DNA from: Lingula anatina
Taxonomy: Eukaryota > Brachiopoda > Lingulata > Lingulida > Lingulidae
Assembly (NCBI RefSeq): GCF_001039355.2
Contig: NW_019775551.1
Location: 172,503-236,502, forward strand
DNA: 64,000 bases
Direction of reading: 5' to 3'
In this document: positions 23,165 to 37,200 of the stretch, piece by piece
Numbering within the stretch: position 1 is the stretch's first letter
Layout: each line of letters begins with the position of its first letter
Position numbers and translations under genes: made by a program
Notes under the pieces: generated by a model
Seen by the model: the letters and a program-made list of their open reading frames with translations, nothing else
Databases searched by the model: none
What the model was told of the DNA's origin: nothing

Positions 23165-23794
23165 AGAAAATAAGATGGGGAAATGTTTTAATTAAGGCTG
23201 TAGTATATATTCCAGTAGATTCTACCTTTAAGATGAAGGTATATTTGACTCGTCGATAAAATTTGACCATAACATTTGTACTGCATTATCAAAATCATAT
23301 GACGTATAGTACTAATGTTTTTGAGTTTTATTTTATTCTTTTTCTCATTCCACATCTAGTAGAATTTACCCACTTGATCTTAGTTTTCTGATTTGTACAA
23401 AGATGGTTTTGTACATTAAATAGGCTTTAATTGTTACCTGCATCTTATTATTTTATTTATAACTTCACCATTCTATGTCCCATATCTTTAACGCTATTAA
23501 TAGTGGCTCCAGTCATAAATCTGAAGCAATCTACACTGATGAATAAGTGACAGAAATCTGTTACCATGCGTGCATAGGTATAGCTAGGTTCATGTGCTCT
23601 GCCAGTTAACTGTATAGACAGGTCAGTGCAGGCATATTGAGTCATTCATTTATTTAAAGGTTATATGTAATTTCATTACAGAACCTGCATTAGCAGTTCA
23701 TAACCAGCCTTTGTGACTATCCATAACAACTACAGCTAGTGGTGTTTGACAATGTTTGAGCACTGTGAGGGAGCAGAGAAGGTGTGGGAAAAAT

Positions 23795-26228
23795 ATGGCT
23801 GTCAGAGTGGAGATTATCATACTGATTATGCTGCTGGTCAGCATGAAAATAAGTGCCAAAGCTAATTATAATCGCCGAGAAAAAAGACCTCCTCCTCCGC
23901 CACTTGCTCCAAAGAAATTCCGTCCACTAGTCAAAGAGCTTCCTTCAGACAACAGAAATGACAAAGAGAAAGCAGGGGAAGAAAAGGAAATTTCAAACTG
24001 GAAAACACGGACTTGGAATGCAAATTCCTGCCGCCAGTTTGGACTACTCCTGAAAAAGAAGGAAGTAGCAGTGCAGAAATTGGAGCGTGGGATTCGGCAG
24101 GTGACCAATGAGATGAGGGAGCTGGACATGGGGGAGAGAGACCCTCACAAGGAGTTCCAAGTCCAGATATATGATCTGTTCAAAATGCAGCTGAATTCAA
24201 GTGAAGGGTTGATCTATCAGGCTATTCAGTCACTGGAGTCTTCCATACAGGGGGACGTCAAAGGTAATTCATACATATCGTTCATACATTACAGTCATTT
24301 GACTCTGACATCATACTGGTATGGTGGAAATCTTGGTAAAATGTAAGATATCGTAATGTTTAAAGTCATGTTCCCATTCAAGCTGGGTCAGTCTATCTTG
24401 ATATATATTCTCCACAGGCTGTGTGATACTGGTGCACACTCCATGGTGTATAAATCTTATGATAATTTTTAGCTTGTCTCTCTTTTTCTACCAATAAATT
24501 ATTAATTAATCAATATATTAAGGCCTCACACATGGTGTATGCAGTTTTTAAATGACAGAAGTTTATTTGAGCAATTTTGTAATAAAGTTTAGTGAAAATT
24601 TAAGAAGAACATAATCAGTGAAAAGTTATGAATATGTACACTTTCAAGTGATGAGTTATTAGAAATCATCACTGGCTGCAACAATCTATTGCTATATGCT
24701 GTCTAAGATTATTTCTGTTGCATGTTTCAGACCTTGCTGATGTGAAAGATAGCAGTAAAAAGAGACTGGATTCTCTGAAAGATTTGACACTGAAAGAGGA
24801 GCAAGCCTATAACAAACTTCTGAAGGCAGAGGAGACTGAAAAACAGATGAAGGTTTTTCTCTTATAGATTATTAGATTTATTTCAACTTGAACGACAGCA
24901 TGATCTGTTAACAATGAATGTGCATGTAATATGAATTACTAGTAAAGCAGTTTCATAATACTTGCACACAGTAAGGACTTTACAAAATACTACTGTACGT
25001 TACAGTAACAGTATTACTTCCTTGGGTGACAGGTTGCAACACTATTTAAAAACCTGCTTACTTTTCCTCCAACGTTTTTTACTTTAAAATACTTAACCTA
25101 TAAATTGAATTTATTATATTTTAAAGGTCGTTTTACATTTTAGAACAATTTTACTTTATTGTGCATATCAACTGATTTTAGTTTCAAGTATTAAGCAGGC
25201 TTATAAATTTATTTTAGAAATAGAAGCTTTGTATATCCATTATAATTCAAATCATAGTTACATGTACATATAATTGTTTTAAATAGTGTCAATATTTTCC
25301 AGGAGAAAGCTAATCCCAATAACACCACCCCATCTTCAGGGTTTATCTACGAGATGCTGCAGGAGGTGGCCAGGGCTGCTGACGAGCTGGAGAAGACGCT
25401 GGATGAACATGTGTTTGATCACGCCCTCAATGACCCCAAACTGGCAAGTTATCGCACTGTGTTATATGTTGTAATAATAATAATAATAATAATGATGATG
25501 ATGATGATGATTTTAAGAAGTAGAAGATAAAGAATGAAATATTCAGGTTATATTTAAGAGTATTATGTATATGTAGTACATCAGAAAATTGATTTATGTC
25601 GCAAGCTAATAATATTAACACTTAAACACTTTAGCTAAAGAGAATGTTCAAGATATTAATAAATAAAATTTTAATTAACATTATAAGTTTATTTAAGATT
25701 AGTAATTTACTTAGAACTTAATTTTGATACTGTTGAGGGTCTTCATATTGAATTTTAAGTAATATCCCTAGTGACAGTTGATATCCTGAGGTCAGGCAAA
25801 TAAGACTCCCATGTTGTTATTGTTGATCAGCTTCTTCAANTTGTACTTTAAAATACTTAACCTATAAATTGAATTTATTATATTTTAAAGGTCGTTTTAC
25901 ATTTTAGAACAATTTTACTTTATTGTGCATATCAACTGATTTTAGTTTCAAGTATTAAGCAGGCTTATAAATTTATTTTAGAAATAGAAGCTTTGTATAT
26001 CCATTATAATTCAAATCATAGTTACATATAATTGTTTTAAATAGTGTCAATATTTTCCAGGAGAAAGCTAATCCCAATAACACCACCCCATCTTCAGGGT
26101 TTATCTACGAGATGCTGCAGGAGGTGGCCAGGGCTGCTGATGAGCTGGAGAAGACGCTGGATGAACATGTGTTTGATCACGCCCTCAATGACCCCAAACT
26201 GGCAAGTTATCGCACTGTGTTATATGTT

Positions 26229-26286
<58 letters not shown>

Positions 26287-27595
26287 TGATGATGATGATT
26301 TTAAGAAGTAGAAGATAAAGAATGAAATATTCAGGTTATATTTAAGAGTATTATGTATATGTAGTACATCAGAAAATTGATTTATGTCGCAAGCTAATAA
26401 TATTAACACTTAAACACTTTAGCTAAAGAGAATGTTCAAGATATTAATAAATAAAATTTTAATTAACATTATAAGTTTATTTAAGATTAGTAATTTACTT
26501 AGAACTTAATTTTGAAACTGTTGAGGGTCTTCATATTGAATTTTAAGTAATATCCCTAGTGACAGTTGATATCCTGAGGTCAGGCAAATAAGACTCCCAT
26601 GTTGTTATTGTTGATCAGCTTCTTCAACTGCCCCTAAGTTGATGATTTATTATTTAAAGTTAAATAAATTATGTGGTGTAGCCTGAAGGCCCAAAGAAAA
26701 TGCGTTTCTTCAAAATATGATAATCTACGATTTAGTGTAAAGAAGTCAGTGGTATATAATATTTTACATAGTTACGTAATTTAAAAAGGTATTTCTTCTG
26801 GAAATAGTGATTTATGATTAGAAAACAAGTTTATTAATGTATGATATATGCATGTCAGATCTTAGTGATGTCCGAAATATGTCATATTAGTACAGAGTAA
26901 TGGATAGGAAGTAGTGAAATGATTACATGATATCTACATTGAACACTGCAATCACAGTTACAGTAGCATATTTTGGGCAGTCAGGGAATCTTTAAAATAA
27001 GAATCAATATAAAATCAAAAATTTATATCAAAATAGTGATAAATTACATTGCAGCTGAAAATGCTAACCAAAGAATTATGTAGAACATATTTTATTGGAC
27101 TTTGAACATACTAGAATAATCTTTGGTACAGTTGTTTTTAACATTAGGTTCTGTTCAGCTGAACATCTTAAAATTCTCTCTGTAATAAAGAAAATTTCCA
27201 TCCTCCTGTGTAATTAACACATCAGATTATTATATAATTATGATTATGTAATTAATTTTACAGTTCAATTTGCATGTCCGTTCTTTTCTCAGTCCAAAGG
27301 AGATAACATCGAGGCCGTGATTCGCCTCAGTGATGACAGTGGGCCCCCTGCAGTGAACAGCAGTTCAGCCAAACCCAAGGAGAGCAGTGGCCATGTGAAG
27401 CTGGTAGACTCCCAGGGAAACCAGTACATTCTGTCCAAGTCCAAAGATTCCACAGTGCCAATAGAGGACCATCAGCTTATTCAGGTTACTTAAGACTGGG
27501 TTCCCATGCCTAGATTGATCCATCTGGATCGGTCTAACTCCCTGAGACTCTCCAGGGAGATAGATCGATCCAGATATCTGTGGGAATGGTCCCTA

Positions 27596-27629
<34 letters not shown>

Positions 27630-30600
27630 CATGTATTTGTGTTGTTGTGAATGCCCATGTCTTTATTTGTGTGTGTATTTGTGTGTGCGCGTGTGAGTGT
27701 TGTGCATGCCCATGTCTTCATTTGTGTGTGTGTGCGTGTGCATGTGTGTGTGTGTGATTGTCTGTGTTTGTCAGTACATATATATGCAAGTGTGTTGTTC
27801 TCTTGCCTACACACTTTTGTGTCACTTGGTCACTTGTGCATGTTTGTCATGTGACAAAACAGAGTAAATTCAAACCACTCCCACTGGGAACATTTCCAGT
27901 ACAAAATGGCAGATTTCTTAAAAAAAGGAAAAATGAATGAGTTTTAACTGCATGATGTTTTTGTAGTATTTTAATGATGTATGGAAAAAAATCAGTATAA
28001 TTGTGCTTGGCCTAGTTATTTTAAAAAATTGATATACTGTTACAATGGAAGAGGTCACAAACGCACACAAACACACACACGCTCTGTATAACAGTTTACT
28101 TAACAATTGTTTTATCTTTCCCAGGACTTGATATCGCTGACAGTCCTGGCATTCCTCCTGGGCTGGCTGTGTCAGGCACTACAGCTACCCAGTATGTTTG
28201 GGTTTGTGGTGGCAGGTGTTATACTGGGACCCTCAGGACTCAACATAGTCAAGGTAGGCTATACTGTTATAATAAAGACATACATATGTTTGGGTTTGTG
28301 GTGGCAGGTGTTATACTGGGACCCTCAGGACTCAACATAGTCAAGGTAGGCTATACTGTTATAATAAAGACATACATATGTTTGGGTTTGTGGTGGCAGG
28401 TGTTATACTGGGACCTCCATTGTGGGACTGACTCAAAAAATAAAAATAAATAGAAAAAAAAACAAGTGGATCTTAATTCTATCACCAGCAGACATGCTGA
28501 AACTGTCTGTCTGATTGGTCATGACCGAGAAAATTTTTCTGGACCGGTAAAAAATTGGATTTAGTCAGTCCAAAGGACTGACAAGAGTTTTAAGAGCCGC
28601 AATTTTGAATTTACAGTCGTCATTCGACATAATTCACTAATAAAATTATATAAAACCCAAAGCATTTTTTCCTTCCATTTCAAACCTATCACATTAACAA
28701 ACAAAGTAAGCTACATATATACAGTACCCTAATTGTAGTGGTAGTATCTGTCTCAAACGAATAGGTTATTTTCGGTCCGACAAAAATCCAAGCGGCCTGA
28801 CAAATTTTTCATTACTGCCGGTCCAAATGTCCGGCCATTCTGAAAAGTTTTCAGCATGTTTGCACCAGTTTTGGATAATTATGCCATATACCCTGGTGAT
28901 AAAGAAAATGTTGAAATTTCCAGGACAATAAATTTTGCTGTGGAAAACTTATTAAGGTCTAACACTCAATGTATACCTTTAAAAATCCAGATACTAGCAG
29001 AATGAATATAGTTTAACTGATTAAAGTTAAGTTCCAGAACAAGGACTTGTCGATAAACCCCTTAATAAGTTGATTCAGATAGAAAAGTAATGAAAAATTT
29101 TTGGAGTACTTTATCTTACTGGCCTGAAGTGTGTTCACATCTATCAAACTACCAGCAGATGTAATATGTTTCTTTTTTTCTTTTTATAACATTTTTGTTT
29201 TAGAAGCTCACAAGGTCAGCTGGCCAGAGATAAACTGGAGGGATTTCTAAAATACTAGTACAATACAAACATTATAATTATAAGAGTGTTGTTCTGTTGT
29301 TTTCAGTCTGTCATCCAGGTAGAGAGCATAGGGGAGCTAGGCGTCTTCTTCATTCTCTTTGTGGTGGGACTGGAATTTTCTCCAGCTAAACTCAGAAAGG
29401 TGAGCTAGGTTGAGCTTTATAAGCTAATTATATACAATTAGTAAATTTATATAGGATGTTGGAAGTGACTGATTTTGTGTGAATATTGGGCTGGTGCTTG
29501 TTTGATTTTAAGCATCCTATTTTCATTAGTACTTGCCTTTTTCACCAAAATGATTTCATAGCCAGCTCAACTCAATTTATTATGTTGATTAAAAAGACAA
29601 AATAGATTTCTAGTTGCCAAATCATGCAGATATTTAATGACAAGTTTAGTGGATATTAAAGGCAGGTGCACTTACATAATTAGCAAGCTTGATCTCTATA
29701 CTAGTTTTCTAAATGTTTACTACCTTCATAATATATGATTGTCTTGATGGACTACTTGTTTATCTACTTATATAATTATTTATAGATAGATAATTAGATA
29801 AATAAATAGATAGACACATGTAGATAGATACAGTAACTATTAGATAGATACTGAGAGAGCTATGGAGTAGATGGATAGCTAGAGACACAGAAAACCTTTG
29901 TCTGGCCACAGATAACATTTATTTGTAACCAAAATGGCTGCAAACTTAAAGTTTATGACATCGAGTTTGGAGGAGTTTGCAAGAAAAATTTTATTGAAGC
30001 AACATTTTCAGCAGGCCTGTTATTTTGCTAAGGGAAATTATATGATTTATTTGAATGCTCTTAAATAATGTAGTATGTCGCAGTCATTATCATCATTATA
30101 GCTATTCAAGATTCTCTGATGTATGTTTGGTTTATATATTCAAACCTGTAACAGTTCAAGCATAATATTCCATTTGATTTATTACAACATATTTTGTGCA
30201 GCTTGTTAGTCATTTCAATTTATAAGCACTATACATGTTCTCTCTCTATTTCTGGGCATCCACTGATCAAGGAACATCTTTCAGAAATGGGCTTCATGAC
30301 AAAAGGGAGTATGTACTATTTTTTAACCCAAATATTGGTATGGATTTGACTCAAGTTTGGATTTGTGTGACAGTCAGTTATTAGACTGAAATAACTATAT
30401 TTCTAAAATAAAAGGCAGAGCAAAGGCTGTATTTAATTCATGACATTTTCCTGGTCATTCTTAGCCATAGTCTGATGTATTCCATTGTCTGTTGAAGACA
30501 GGCATGTTCCTTATTTTCAGTGTCACCTTCTGTCCTGAGCAAGATGATTAAACCTGCTATAATTATTATGATTATTATGATGGTTATATTTTCATTAAAA

Positions 30601-33600
30601 TGATTTTATATAATATCTGATATTGAACAGGCAGGTCTTACTCAACAGAGCTTATTGATGAAGCAATGCTAATATTGTATCGTCGCTATCATCACAAGAT
30701 TCTCGGCAGTCATTTGTCCCTGGTATTCTGAACTGTCCCTTGGGACAGGCACACCCTGGGCGACACTCCAGTTTGCAGGGTTCACTGGGATCACCCATCT
30801 CACAGTACTGGTTACATGGCCGACACTCATGGTAGTAGGTCAGATCACCTGGACATCTGAAGATAGATAGATAGATAGATAGATATATTAATGATAAATT
30901 AATAAGGATAATGATAACAATAATGAAAAATATGATAATAATTTATTTTTAAAAAGCCACATGATTTGCATACTTAAGTTGTTATATTTGTTTTTGTGTG
31001 GGGGGTGACTGGCTCATGCCATGGCTTAAATACCTCTTATATTATCAAAATAACACAATCCAAGGTTATTCCTGTGGGATACATTTATGTATGACTTTGG
31101 ACGTTTTTTGTCAGTTGTACTTGAGAATCTAGGCTGAGTTTAGCTGAGACACAAAAAATGTTCAAGTCATGTTTAATGGTTGCCTGTGACAATTTTAATT
31201 TTGGGAATATCTCTTGACCCAATCTGAATTATCATAGAATCTCTTAATTGCATAAAAATGTAAATCGGTAGATCTAGAACTTCAGTATACATTGTTGTTT
31301 GTATCTATCTATAATATATATGCACTGTTTTATTCATAATTAAAAATGGTTTTGCCAAAAGCCTAATCAACAACAGCTTTAAAAATTTAACCAGTTCTCT
31401 TATGAAAATAACTCATAAAATTCCATCAAATATTAAATGTACATTTTTTCATCATCAGGAATTATTATAGTATTTTGTAAGTAATACTTAAAAATTTTCA
31501 TTCAAAAGTTTTCAAAATTTAGTTACAGTGGCTTTGTGTCAGAAAGTCCATTACTGGCCTATAGATGAGAATGACATCGTAAATGTCACCAAAGGTTCAC
31601 TGTATTTTGGAGCTTTGAAATTCTCGAGTCTTGATTTTTGTAAACTGTTGTGGATAGATTGGTAAATTCAATAACACTATTTTATGTAGAATTCTTCCAG
31701 ATCAAGCAAATAACCAACAGATTTCAAATCAAATGCACCATGAGGTTTTCACTCCTTTACAGAAATTCTGATTTGCAAAGGTTTATTATAAATTTAAATT
31801 AAAACAATTAGTCACTACATTTGTACAATGACTAGCAGGTATAACCTTACAATATACAACTTTTTTCTAGTTAATTTAATCTGTAATTACATTACAGCTA
31901 CAGTTAGACTACAATATTATTTCTATAACAAATTAAAAGATACTTGCAATAGGGTGATGAAATGAAGACTGATAAAAATGAAGACTTCTAGACAATGCAT
32001 GAAAACACAGTACTTACTGATGGGCTTCTCCCTTGTGGATCAACATGGTGACAAGAATCAGCAATGTGCAGAAAACCAGGGCCTTCATTTTAATGGAGCT
32101 TGACTGTGTTCTGTTTCAAAGTTTGAATACTGAAAAACATTTACTCAATACTTACATTTTCAGTTAATATTAACTAAACACATTTGAATTTAAGTGCTTT
32201 TGACCACTTCGGAATTCTCAAAAATGTGGTAGAACTTTTTGAATTCCATTCATATTTTTCGACTGCCGCCAGTATGTAATTCATGGATTTTGAATGCTAA
32301 ACATGTGACCTGAAACAATAATACACTGTAACTATATTGACATGCAGTTTGCCATTTTAATTATCTCCCCAAGGAATCTCTTATTTTTTACATTTATGAA
32401 TTTCAATGCTATCGAAATAGTTATAGACATACAGCCTGTCATTATCCTAATTTTTTAATATGGGAACTATAATTATGTAATTGATTTGTTTTATTTTTTC
32501 CTTGATTATTTATTTATTTATTTATTTATTTTATTGCATTTATTTTAATATCTACCAGTATGTTTATTTATCTTTGTTCAAATGACCTATTTGGTTAATA
32601 TGTAGTTTGAAACATTTAGTAGGGTTGCAGGCCCGTAGCCAGGGGGGGTACGGGGGGTTCGAAAGAACCGCCCCTTTTGCTGAAAAAAGGTCCACTCTGG
32701 GTAAAATTTGATCTAGGTACATGATGTTTTTATGGGGAAAGGTCCACTTTTTCAGAAAACGAACCCCCCTTTTGAAACTGCTGGCTACGGGCCTGGGTTG
32801 TATGTACAGAATAACTAACAGGCCCAGAGTCAGCAATTTCAAAGGGAGGGGCTCTTTTTCTCAAAAAGTGGACCTTTTACCACAAAACCTTCATATACCT
32901 AGATCAATTTTTACTCAGAGCAGACCTTTTCACGACAAAAAGGAGGATCTTGGAACCTGCAAAACCCTGATTGCTATGAGGCTGACTGAGGCAGAGAAGG
33001 AGATTTTTTACTATCAGGGGATTTCTGACTATTTGAAAACCAAAAATATTGTTAGCCTAGATACCCCCCTTGACCCCATACCATATATCTGACTTTTTCA
33101 CTAAATGGCAGTCTCATCCCTGCTAAGATTATCACAGCAACCACAAAAGGTTAAGTTGGCAGCTGTGTTAGAATTTTTTAGAACCGTTCCAAACCACAAT
33201 CTAATTACTGCTGCAGCATTTATACATTTGGTCTGTATCCTTGTAATTCTCAAGAAGTTTACAATTATTACTCCCAAGTCATACATGTATTTCTAAATCA
33301 CAGTTTTTACTTACATATTACTTTTAAATTATAAGTCTAGAACCTTAGATCCTGCCTTAAGATACTAAACCAACATTGTCATAAATATTTATCATGTGTG
33401 TCTCTTCAACTGCAAAACCGCCTCAAAATCTTATCAGTCTGTGACAGTGGTGAATTTTGACGTTTTTTTACCATGTAAAATATCAATTGAGTGTAGTACT
33501 CTGTTTTATCTAACATTGAATTATCTGTTATTTATAGGAGAAATGGATCAATTTAAAGGCTATGTCTTGTCAGTTTAAGGACATTGGCCAACTTTGAAAT

Positions 33601-34154
33601 GACATNCCTGCAAACCGCCTCAAAATCTTATCAGTCTGTGACAGTGGTGAATTTTGACGTTTTTTTACCATGTAAAATATCAATTGAGTGTAGTACTCTG
33701 TTTTATCTAACATTGAATTATCTGTTATTTATAGGAGAAATGGATCAATTTAAAGGCTATGTCTTGTCAGTTTAAGGACATTGGCCAACTTTGAAATGAC
33801 ATCTTTTCCTCCGTAAGGACAGAGTTTGTAGAGTGTAACAAGGTGTTGATGCATTGAACTGCATGATGAACACATCACACATATGGAATTGGGGATGGAA
33901 TTGGTCAAATGATGTGTTACTATTCCTCATACAAACAATGCATATTCATATATATATGTATATAGCCCTGTACTAGTACATGTAAAAGTTATGGACAACA
34001 GGTCTATAGGGCTATGTCATGAAGGAATGGTGGAGAATATTCTAAAATTAATGGATAATTTTGTCAGAATTTAAAGTGACAGTATGCATAATTTCTGATG
34101 TTTTGTTTCAAATAGTAAGCCTGTTCTGATGACTAAAAACACCAGGTATTATTA

Positions 34155-34209
<55 letters not shown>

Positions 34210-37200
34210 GAAAATCTCTACTGTCCTCTTGCAAAAGGAAAGTACATGAACCACCTATGACCATTCAGCTGGATTGATTTACATGTGATAGTTTAATGAA
34301 TTAAAGTCATCAGATTTATAATTTTTTAATCACTTCTTACATGAATATAAGCTCTAGAAAAATGCTGAGATCAACAGGATTTTTTATGTGCAGACACAGA
34401 TGGAATCACCATCGCTGTATTAGCTTTGCAATCTCAGAGATAACAGGTCAAGGGAAAGACTATTTACAGAACTGAAGTATTGTATGTTCATAAAATGCAG
34501 GTAGAGTTTGAAAATCAGCTTGATCAGTCCATTTTCCAAAAGTAATGTTGTCTTTTATTTCCAGTATATATGCAATCCAGATAACACATAAAGTTTCTTT
34601 TTTTTTTTTTTTTTTTTTTTTATGTGAAATGTTGATCTTCATTTTTCACATATAATGGCACATTTTCAGGCATGACTTTGAACTTCCATGGGCCTGAAGA
34701 CCATTGTTAATTACATTTTTTTAATGTTACCTGCCGTGCATGCCATAATTAAACATTAGTGGTGGTAGTGCTTTTAAGCATTGTGTAATATTTCATCAAA
34801 ATTGAAAGAAAAATGCATTTTGGGCACTGCTGCCACAATGACCATTATATGAAAACCATGTCATTTATGATTCTCAAACTTACAGAAAGGATTCACAGGA
34901 TTGAAAATACATCTTAAATTGCAAAACCAGCCTGACTGGATTAATTTTCTGGAAGAAGTGCAGTTTTTGTGAAATGTTCATTTTTTCACATGTTGGCATT
35001 TTCAATGTGGGAATTAGAACTCTCAATAAGAATAAAGCTGTATGTTAGTTATATTTTCTGAATGTCCATGTTAAATATATAAGATAACTAAAATTGGTGG
35101 TGATTATGCTGTTAATATACGTAATATTGCATCAAAATTGACAAAAAAATCTGTTTTGTGCGCTGCCACCACAAATGCTATGAAAACTGTGTTATTATTT
35201 TATAACTTACAAGAATGATTCTTAGGGTTGACAAACAGCTCAAACAGGAAAACCAGCTAGATTGTTTTTTTTTTTTTTTTCTTGAATTTATACAGTGTGA
35301 AACTTTTATTTTTCTCATTGTGGCACACATCACATTGGGTGAATTTAAACTCTCATGGGCCTGAAGCCTTGTGCTTCTTACATATTCCTAACACCAGTGT
35401 CACCTGTGGACTGTGCATAAGTAAAATTTGGTGTTGACTTTGCTTTTAAGCGTAATGTATTATTGCATCAAAATTGACAAAATAACCTATGTTGTGCATC
35501 ATCATTTTCTTTTTGTGTGCACATTTGACAGCTTTGCTACCTTGTTTTTATTTTATCATTTTATTTATTTGCAAATTTCTGTATATTTTCCTTTGTTTGA
35601 TATAATCATTAAGTTAAAGCATTATTAATCTTACCTTGAATTGTCTCCCTATCTGCAGTGAGGATGTGACAGTTGTTTGCTTGCTTTTGGCAATGTCTCA
35701 AACCCTTATGCCTAAAACATGGGGTGCCAGAACTTATGGAAATGAATGATCGTATATTTGCATGTTGAAAGTGTACCTTGTGCACATGTAAATAAATGGG
35801 TTCTAGCTGTTATATCACTTGATTTTGAATATAGTCTGAAATTAGTCATCTAGTGGCCAATGGGAATTTAGATGTCAGTGACATTTATGTCACCAGTTGT
35901 GATGGATGCCACTGCTGCATTGTCAAAACATGCTCTTAAAGTGTTGTAACTCTTGCTGGTCAGACTTTGTACCAAGCACAATTTAGTGGTGTGTTATTAC
36001 TACTGAATTGTCAAAATATGCTCTTGAAGTTATCTCACTCTTGCTGGTAAGACTTTGTACCTAGTACTGTTAGTAACAGTATAGTGACACATTATAATTA
36101 TATTGAATGTTAACTGCTTTCTCACATATTCAAACATATAATGATATCAGTATAGATTTTTTAAAGGTGCAACATTATGCCATATTTTCCAAATTGAAGT
36201 AAATGGGAGAAGCATGCCAACAATAAAATGTATAGTTAACACAGTTAACAAGATGGACAATGGCCCTGCACTTAAGTAAAACTGAACCTTTCCCAATAAA
36301 ATATAAATTTGTTCAGTTTTGGACACTGTTCCTTCTGGTTGCCTGCTCCTGCTAGGTTATATTAGTAGGTTAAAGGGTTTTGGCATCGACCATTTAAACC
36401 AGTCTATAAAATGTCAACTAGCTTGCTGTCATGTTTAATCAAAGCTTTGGAGATATGAACTTTTTATTATATACTAGGTACTACTGCATGTTAACATGTA
36501 CAAAGAGAAATAATTGTATAATTTAATAATATAAAAATTAACCAAGACCAAGCTATTATCCAGACTGACTGATGTACTCTTAGTAAATAAAACAATTATG
36601 TGATTGAAACTGGCTAAGAGATAAACTCTGAGTATTATTATGTATGGCCATTGAAATCTTGGATCTATTTATACCAAGTTATAACTACCAGTCCGGAGTT
36701 TAAATTAAAACATGTAACACATTTAGCTGACATTATAGAAGCTTTAAATGTTTAAGAAGTTAGTTTTCTTAAACCTTCATGGCACTAACACAGTAACACT
36801 TGTTTGATAATTTGCAGGATGACAAAAGGTTATTGTTGTAATGACAGCTACAAGTAGGTTATTGGATAGATTTATTAGACCTTTGAATGAAAATCTGTTC
36901 AGTAGTTATGATTTTGCCATTTCTAGAATTGCCTTTGAGAAATTATGAAATAAGATTGACTCAGTTATTGAGCACTACTGTATATATCTGTAAGCCCTGT
37001 GTCCATTTGAACAAGTAGTTTAAGATTCAATATTGCCTTCTTTATCTAGATAAATATTGTTGCCACTGAGGTGTATATACTTGGGTAGTGATTATGCTAG
37101 CCATGATGTTATCTCATATTTTGATGGGGTTGAAACCACACTGGAATCCAGAATTTAAGGTGACCTTTTCAGGGGCACTCTATTTCACATAGTGTTAATT

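Larger units (their letters stand above)
21786..23794. other. Divergent intergenic region with probable TMCO3 5' UTR
   Basis: The region separates the RNF168 and TMCO3 start codons by about 2 kb. A possible noncoding first exon of TMCO3 could end at 22034 (TGCG|GTAATG) and join an acceptor at 23681 (TTCATTACAG), just upstream of the ATG at 23795; this is inferred from splice signals only. It holds a MITE at 22908-23164. Confidence 0.4.

Noticed and set aside
26062-26202. A second TMCO3 exon identical to 25303-25443
   Set aside because: It lies in the duplicate copy across the N at 25840, so it is treated as an assembly overlap and not a real exon.
27506-27854. Cys/Val-rich open frames near the GT microsatellite
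   Set aside because: The composition comes entirely from (GT)n translation.
28285-28453. Extra copies of the [15 protein letters not shown] peptide as exons
   Set aside because: They arise from the 92-bp tandem repeat, lack their own acceptor and would shift the frame.
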